Assembly (NCBI GenBank): GCA_028583405.1
Contig: CM053248.1
Span: forward strand, 25,966,543-26,030,542
Origin: Pogonophryne albipinna
Lineage: Eukaryota > Chordata > Actinopteri > Perciformes > Artedidraconidae
Length of the DNA stretch: 64,000 bases
Direction of reading: 5' to 3'
In this document: in pieces, positions 1 to 64,000 of the stretch
Numbering within the stretch: the first letter of the stretch is position 1
Layout of the letters: every line of letters begins with the position of its first letter
The notes under the pieces: generated by a model
Database searches by the model: none
The model's input: the letters and a program-made list of their open reading frames with translations, nothing else
Told to the model about the DNA's origin: nothing
Program-made: the position numbers and the translations under genes

Positions 1-800
1 GAGGAGCGTGGGAGAATTTAGGAAGGTTGAAGACCAGACGAGCCGCTGCATTCTGGATGAGCTGCAGAGGTCGGATGGCACATGCAGGTAGACCAGCCAG
101 GAGGGAGTTGCAGTAGTCTAGGCGTGAGATGACGAGAGCCTGGACCAGAACCTGCGTCGCTTTCTGGGTCAGCTGGGGACGTATCCTCCTGATGTTGTAA
201 AGCGTGTATCTGCAGCAGCGGGTTGCAGCAGCTATGTTTGCAGTGAAGGACAGTTTGTTATCTAGGGTCACACCCAGATTCCTTGCAGTCTGAGTCGGGG
301 AAATAACAGAGGTGCCGATGTTGATTGTTAGGTCAAGAGTGGGACAATCTTTTCCCGGAAGGAAAAGCAGTTCAGTCTTGTCAAGGTTGAGCTTGAGGTG
401 ATGAGCAGACATCCACTGAGAGATGTCAGCTAGACAAGCAGAGATGCGTGCAACGACCTGGGTCTCTGAGTGGGGAAAGGACAGAATTAATTGGGTGTCG
501 TCAGCGTAGCAGTGGTATGAAAAACCATGCGGGCTAATGACAGATCCGAGCGAGTTTGTGTACAAGGAGAAGAGGAGGGGACCAAGAACAGAGCCCTGAG
601 GGACCCCTGTAGTTAATTGACAAGGGTCGGACTCCGACCCTCTCCAAGTTACCCTGTAGGTGCGGTCTTTGAGGTATGAGGTGATGAGGGAAAGTGCAGA
701 GCCTGAAACTCCAAGTTCTTGGAGAATGCGAAGGAGGATCTGATGATTCACCGTGTCGAACAGGTCCAGAAGGATGATGACAGAGGAGAGGGCCTTAACT
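1..800 (-). mobile_element. L2-type LINE fragment (reverse transcriptase), antisense
   Basis: Read on the minus strand, this stretch is open with no stop for about 265 codons. It shows FDTVNHQILL, TTGVPQGSVLGPLLF, the catalytic YADDTQL, SAHHLKLNLDKTELLFLP, SRLDYCNSLLAGLP and LIQNAAARLVFN. This order is characteristic of L2/Maui-type LINE reverse transcriptases common in fish. The element is 5'-truncated near 800 and continues beyond the window's left edge. Next to FDTV it lacks the SAA usually seen in LDLSAAFDTV, a small in-frame deletion. It lies antisense in an upstream ttyh2 intron. Confidence 0.85.
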
Positions 801-1144
801 AATCTGAACTAAGCATAGAATACTGCTTTGAACTGGTATACATGTATCTTGTGACTGAATAACATCCTGTCTTGTATATAAAGCATCTGAAGGACACTGT
901 TCGAGGAACTAGTTGTCCCAAATGCTCTGTGTGTGATGACTACTTCCATTCTTGCAAGGATTAATAAATACATGTATCCTGATTATTGAAGCTTAAGCCG
1001 GTGAAGAGTGATATTTTTCGAACACTTATCAATACATTATACCTCAGGAATGGGTCAGTGCATTAGCTTTCATGCTTGGTATTCCAACCCCGGCCACAGT
1101 GCTGTTGTACTTATTCACCTCACGCCTCCTCTCCTGCCCTCCAG
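801..1144. other. End of an upstream ttyh2 intron
   Basis: AT-rich sequence between the LINE and the first visible exon. It has a TATATAAA (875-882) and an AATAAA (963-968) about 85 bp apart, a spacing reminiscent of a solo LTR but not enough to call one. The last 30 bp form the pyrimidine-rich acceptor of the 1145 exon. Confidence 0.4.
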
Positions 1145-23258
<22,114 letters not shown>

Positions 23259-23680
23259 ACTCCTTTATCTGACGGAGGAAGGAAACGGCATCACACATGC
23301 TCAACAGACAGAAAGTGTGTGTGGCTTCTCCACGCATTACAGGGGACAGTGTGTAACATCTCATTGTTCCAGGACTCCAGGCTTTGAAGTCTCAGGACAA
23401 TGTAACCATCGCGGTACTCTTCTCTGCGCTCATAAACGATTCATCGCACTTGTCCTCCCCAAGGCATATTTTGGGGAACTTGCTAAATATGTCTGACACT
23501 GCTGCTGGACTTAACCTGCTCTTAATATGTTATGTTCTTCATCATCTATTAGTAAAGCATTGAGGGAACATGTGTCATTATGTACCAGGTAACAAAAACA
23601 ACTAACCATGACTTTGATGAAATGAGGATAGAAGCGATGTTGAGGATTAACTTCTCATTGCAGTAAAGCAACCTGCTCAC

Positions 23681-23686
23681 AATAAA
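23681..23686 (+). terminator. Proximal ttyh2 polyadenylation signal
   Basis: Canonical AATAAA 420 bp after the stop, followed by an A-run rather than a GT-rich element, so it is weaker than the distal one. Confidence 0.4.
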
Positions 23687-24381
23687 GAAATACAAAAAAA
23701 ACTATATTTACACCACAAAACTTAGATTCAGGTCTCCAAAGAGGTTCTATGTATCATGCTTGATATTTGTGAAGCACAAACCCAGCACTGGCAGCACACA
23801 GCAGGAGGTATGTCGAGATATAATTTATTTACATTTACACACAGACACGTCTGCAATATGAAGCTTTATGTTTCTATATCTTCTGCAGGCGAGACTGCCT
23901 TGAAAACACGGTTTCTGTACATACGTTGTACAATAACAGAACGTTTTCTCATATCCAATGTGTTTTGTTTTGATTTTGTTCAAACAACGTGCCAACTTTT
24001 ATATATTTTTGCTAGCTTCGTGTGGCATTGTCACATAGGATCACTATTTTTTTGTACTTTCTAAAGGGCCATTCATTCATGTTCTCTACATACAGTATGT
24101 AATCCAGCTAATACAATAACGTTGTAGTTTCTGTCATAACTGTGCTGCTCTAACCATGATAAATAAGAATATTCAGGTAATTCTATTTCATTAATTCCAA
24201 CCATCCAAACATCACATTTTTGATTTGACTAACCATGATTTTCCGTAGGGATACATGCAGTTTTGTTTAATATTATTTTGGTAAGTGTCATTTCTTCTAG
24301 CATGTTACATTGTACAGGCACTGAGAATGGTGCTTAATTTTATGTGTGACCCCCCCAACTACGGGGTCTAACTGTGAGTTG

Positions 24382-24387
24382 AATAAA
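24382..24387 (+). terminator. Distal ttyh2 polyadenylation signal
   Basis: Canonical AATAAA with a GT-rich downstream element, 1.1 kb after the stop codon and before kif19. Confidence 0.65.
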
Positions 24388-25112
24388 TCAGTTTTGAGTA
24401 CAACCTATTGTGTCTTTACTTGTGTTCATGTCCTTTGGGTGCACTTTACCACAGGAAAGGCTTTAATCGAAACAAAAGGGCCCCTAAATAATTGTGGCTA
24501 AATGAAACTGTGGGCACAGCAATGCATTGTATACTTCCAGTAGATGTCAGCATAGTCTCGCAAAAAGTGCTGCTTGCTTAGTAAAAGCTGAATTAACTCC
24601 AGTTGAAAAGGCTGTAGTGTTTAACTGCAATGAAGGCTATACAACAGTATGGTGTGGAATGTTAAACAGCTATAACATGTATTTGTAGTGGCGCGAGAAC
24701 CTTTTGGGTATTTTACATAAATTAGTTGTTAGATGACAAATTAGAAGTTAAGTCTTGCATTCAAAATCTTTAAAGTACAAGTAGCCTAGTAGCATCACAA
24801 AAAGGTATTAGCACTCAATATGCAATATATCTCATTTCAGAAAGAAACTATTGGTTTATATTTTGTTGTTCATTTAAATTCTGGATTATATGTAGGCCTA
24901 TAATCTAAACCTGTCAAGTAAATAAAGAGTAGTAAAAAAGAAAAGTATAAACATGCCAATGAAGATTTAGTGTAGGCATAGCATATCAATGAAGTCTAAA
25001 CTAAAATATCTCAACATTGTAATTATGCAAAGTATTTGAGTATGTGTCGGCTGCTTAGTTAAATTAAACCACTATTCGTTGGTAAAAGAAAAGAATATTA
25101 GAAAATCCAGGT

Positions 25113-25119
25113 TGTTTAT
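25113..25119 (+). promoter_or_regulatory. Forkhead-type site upstream of kif19
   Basis: TGTTTAT matches the forkhead core about 665 bp upstream of the kif19 ATG. FOXJ1 control of ciliary kinesins is known biology; use of this site is inference, and a 7-mer in AT-rich DNA is weak evidence. Confidence 0.2.
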
Positions 25120-25210
25120 TTTCTAATCGGAAGTCGCACTGTTAAAGAACAACCGTGCTCCTCGGATCTCCGGGACAACAAGGTGGACACACGCGCACTC
25201 GCTCAGGCGA

Positions 25211-25215
25211 ACGCG

Positions 25216-25300
<85 letters not shown>
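25211..25300 (+). repeat. Alternating (GC)n(CA)n tract in kif19 promoter
   Basis: About 90 bp of strict purine-pyrimidine alternation: a short CG block continuing into pure CA. It lies about 480 bp upstream of the kif19 ATG and is a strong Z-DNA-forming type of sequence. Confidence 0.9.
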
Positions 25301-25302
<2 letters not shown>

Positions 25303-25317
25303 AGCGTAGCGCAGGAG

Positions 25318-25335
25318 CAGCAGCAGCAGCAGCAG
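25318..25335 (+). repeat. (CAG)6 repeat in kif19 5' region
   Basis: Six uninterrupted CAG units just after the CA tract, in non-coding sequence upstream of the ATG. Confidence 0.85.
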
Positions 25336-25712
25336 GGCAGCGGGCAGAGAGGAGGACAGACAGGGACTAGCTGGTGGGCTGCTGCCGGTGTTACCCACCT
25401 CTACAGCTCTTCTTCTGCCGCCAGATAAATTATTTCCGTCTTTCGTTTTGCTCACCTGCCGAGAGGAAACACAGAGGACGAGCTGTCGGAGCGAAGTCGC
25501 ACTTTGAAGGACGTAGACAGAGAAAAAAGAGACACTAGCTGGCTGGGACTGATAGTTAAACGAGAGGTTGTAAAGTGAAAACGACGCGACGTGAGCTTGT
25601 TAAACTCGGTAGTAGCTGCTGTCAGAAAGCATTAGCAGCTACACCGAGTCCATTAGTTGTTGAGTGAGTGTGTCTGCCGAGGGCTGCAGGTGTTTTTCTT
25701 TCCAGAGGTGAC

Positions 25713-25751
25713 ATGCAGGCAGTGAGGAAAATGGTCCAGTGTCTCGTTTGA
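25713..25751 (+). other. Possible upstream ORF in kif19 5'UTR
   Basis: ATG followed by 11 codons and TGA, ending 32 bp before the kif19 start codon. It counts as a uORF only if the transcript begins upstream of 25713. A pyrimidine tract plus AG just before it (tttctttccag, ending 25705) could instead be a 5'UTR splice acceptor. Confidence 0.3.
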
Positions 25752-25783
25752 CTCGTTATCCTTCACTCTGACCGTAAGTGACC

Positions 25784-62853
<37,070 letters not shown>

Positions 62854-63690
62854 GCCAGCACCCCAATTTATCCTCAGCACCAGCACTAACACCCAAATCC
62901 GCCCCCCAGCCCAGCATTTAACCCCTGAGTGACCGACATCAGGCAGGACTGTGAGGCAGTATGACTGAGACACCTCCACGCAGGTCTCCTCTGTGCTTTG
63001 CTGTGGACACTGAGCAGCGGCGCTCTGAGAGCCATCAGCCTGCAGACGCCAAAGATTGTTCAACATAAAGTTCTGTTCGGTTCTGTCCAGTGTTTCCACT
63101 TTAGCTTGCTGTCGTGCTAAATTGTGTTTGGTATCCTCAGGTCAGGATAACGTCAAGCTCACTATGAATGCAACATTGTACTAATGTTTGTGTGTTATGA
63201 GAATATATGGTTTGGTAATGTTCAGTGCTTGTGAGAAGGGCCAGCATTGAGTTAATGGGGAATAATTAAGACTTTGTAATGGCAATGTAAAAACTGCATA
63301 ATAGGAAATGGCCCGACATCAAATTGTTTCAGTATCTTGTAGTGACGTCCCGATTTAATGACATGCTCATATTTGAGTTAAAAAATCTTCTTGATTGTTG
63401 TGCCCGTCTGGATTCAAACTCAATGTTGTGTTCTCACACGCCCGGGGTTGATGCCTTCTCTTACCCAAACATGACTGTTTAATGTCATGTCTGTTTGTGT
63501 AGATGTATAGTACCACAAGTTGCTTTTCAAGAGTAGTTGGCTGTTTTTAATGAAATATTTAACTGTTGGCTTTACTTGTATTTTGTTGTCATCGACATTG
63601 TTTTCATAATTACTACTTTCTATGCTTTATTTTGTACTTTTTTTTTTTATTTGTACCTAAATAAATTCAAAGAAGATGAGAAATGTTGCT
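62854..63690 (+). other. kif19: kif19 3' untranslated region
   Basis: Follows the TGA. It is AT-rich toward the end, with AATAAA at 63660-63665 followed by TG-rich sequence (gatgagaaatgttgctccttg). No other gene is visible in it. Confidence 0.65.
63660..63665 (+). terminator. kif19 polyadenylation signal
   Basis: AATAAA about 807 bp after the stop, with T/GT-rich sequence downstream. Confidence 0.6.
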
Positions 63691-64000
63691 CCTTGTTTCT
63701 CTGGTACAAACACATTATTAATTGGCTCCATTTAAAAACATTTTGATTGCAGCCAATGAAAATGCGGGACCAGGATTAAAATGAGTGTCAGTTTGTAATT
63801 GTATTTTTCTAAATAATGAATCTGTTAACATGACATTTCTAAGTCATTTCTACAGCAGAAAATGTTTACTCACATTATGCTTTCTGCTAATTGGATGTAA
63901 TATTCTAAAACGTCCCCTAGAGGGTGAACAGTCACATATGGGCAGAAGAAATTCAGCATCCAAAGGAAAGTAGGCCATCTGATGGACCATTTCTGCACAT
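63691..64000. other. kif19 downstream flank
   Basis: No exon, RNA gene or clear repeat was recognised in this stretch. Confidence 0.5.

Larger units (their letters stand above)
23259..24400 (+). other. ttyh2: ttyh2 3' untranslated region
   Basis: Non-coding sequence after the TAG. AATAAA hexamers occur at 23681-23686 (proximal) and 24382-24387 (distal). The distal one is followed within 40 bp by a GT-rich stretch (ttgtgtctttacttgtgttc), which makes it the better main cleavage signal. Two 3'UTR lengths, about 0.45 and 1.15 kb, are therefore possible. Confidence 0.7.
24401..25783 (+). promoter_or_regulatory. kif19: Intergenic DNA, kif19 promoter and 5'UTR
   Basis: AT-rich to about 25100, then CpG-rich from about 25120 to 25780, consistent with a CpG-type promoter; no clear TATA box. 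It holds an alternating GC/CA tract (25211-25300), a CAG repeat, a forkhead-like TGTTTAT (25113-25119) and a short upstream ORF (25713-25751). KIF19 is a motile-cilium gene, so FOXJ1 or RFX control would be expected, but no convincing RFX X-box was seen. The transcription start is not placed. Confidence 0.5.

Noticed and set aside
1076..1144. ATG at 1076 as a ttyh2 start codon
   Set aside because: It lies upstream of a clear splice acceptor and encodes residues unrelated to TTYH2; the real start is outside the window.

Overview
The window is vertebrate nuclear DNA, almost certainly from a teleost fish and probably a spiny-rayed (percomorph) one. Genes are split into short exons with GT-AG introns. 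There are four pure CA/GT arrays of 100-242 bp plus a shorter one, many short inverted-repeat DNA transposons of fish type (TTAA-flanked and hAT-like), and L2-type LINE reverse transcriptase pieces. No bacterial, organellar or CRISPR features were seen. Species cannot be read from the sequence.

Two protein-coding genes lie head-to-tail on the + strand. (1) Positions 1145-24400 hold the 3' eleven coding exons of a tweety-homolog gene, best matched to TTYH2. The exons encoding transmembrane segments 1 and 2 (about 140 residues) lie left of the window. The eleven exons sum to 1191 nt (396 codons plus stop) in one continuous frame. (2) Positions 25784-62853 hold a complete kif19 gene (kinesin-8 family, ciliary microtubule depolymerase): 20 coding exons summing to 3054 nt (1017 residues plus stop), frame-consistent at every junction, with P-loop, switch I and switch II intact. 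TTYH2 and KIF19 are also close neighbours in human, where DNAI2 lies between them. No DNAI2 exon is visible here, and only about 1.4 kb separates the ttyh2 poly(A) signal from the kif19 start codon.

Layout: 1-800 antisense L2-type LINE; 1145-23258 ttyh2 exons and introns with two long GT arrays, three TTAA inverted-repeat elements, one perfect 37-bp-arm hairpin and a LINE relic; 23259-24400 ttyh2 3'UTR; 24400-25783 intergenic DNA and kif19 promoter/5'UTR with a Z-DNA-type GC/CA tract; 25784-28120 the first two kif19 exons; 28121-50248 one 22-kb intron loaded with nested transposons; 50249-62853 the remaining 18 compact kif19 exons; then 3'UTR and a short downstream flank.

The most interesting lead is a candidate 27-nt in-frame microexon (22200-22226) in the last ttyh2 intron, between two TTAA elements. 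The PPxY motif of the cytoplasmic tail, the NEDD4-family ligase docking site described for TTYH2, is assembled exactly across the junction this microexon would interrupt. Including it, or reading through the preceding donor to a stop at 20800, would remove the motif. Comparisons with human TTYH2 and KIF19 are from memory of those proteins; no alignment was run.
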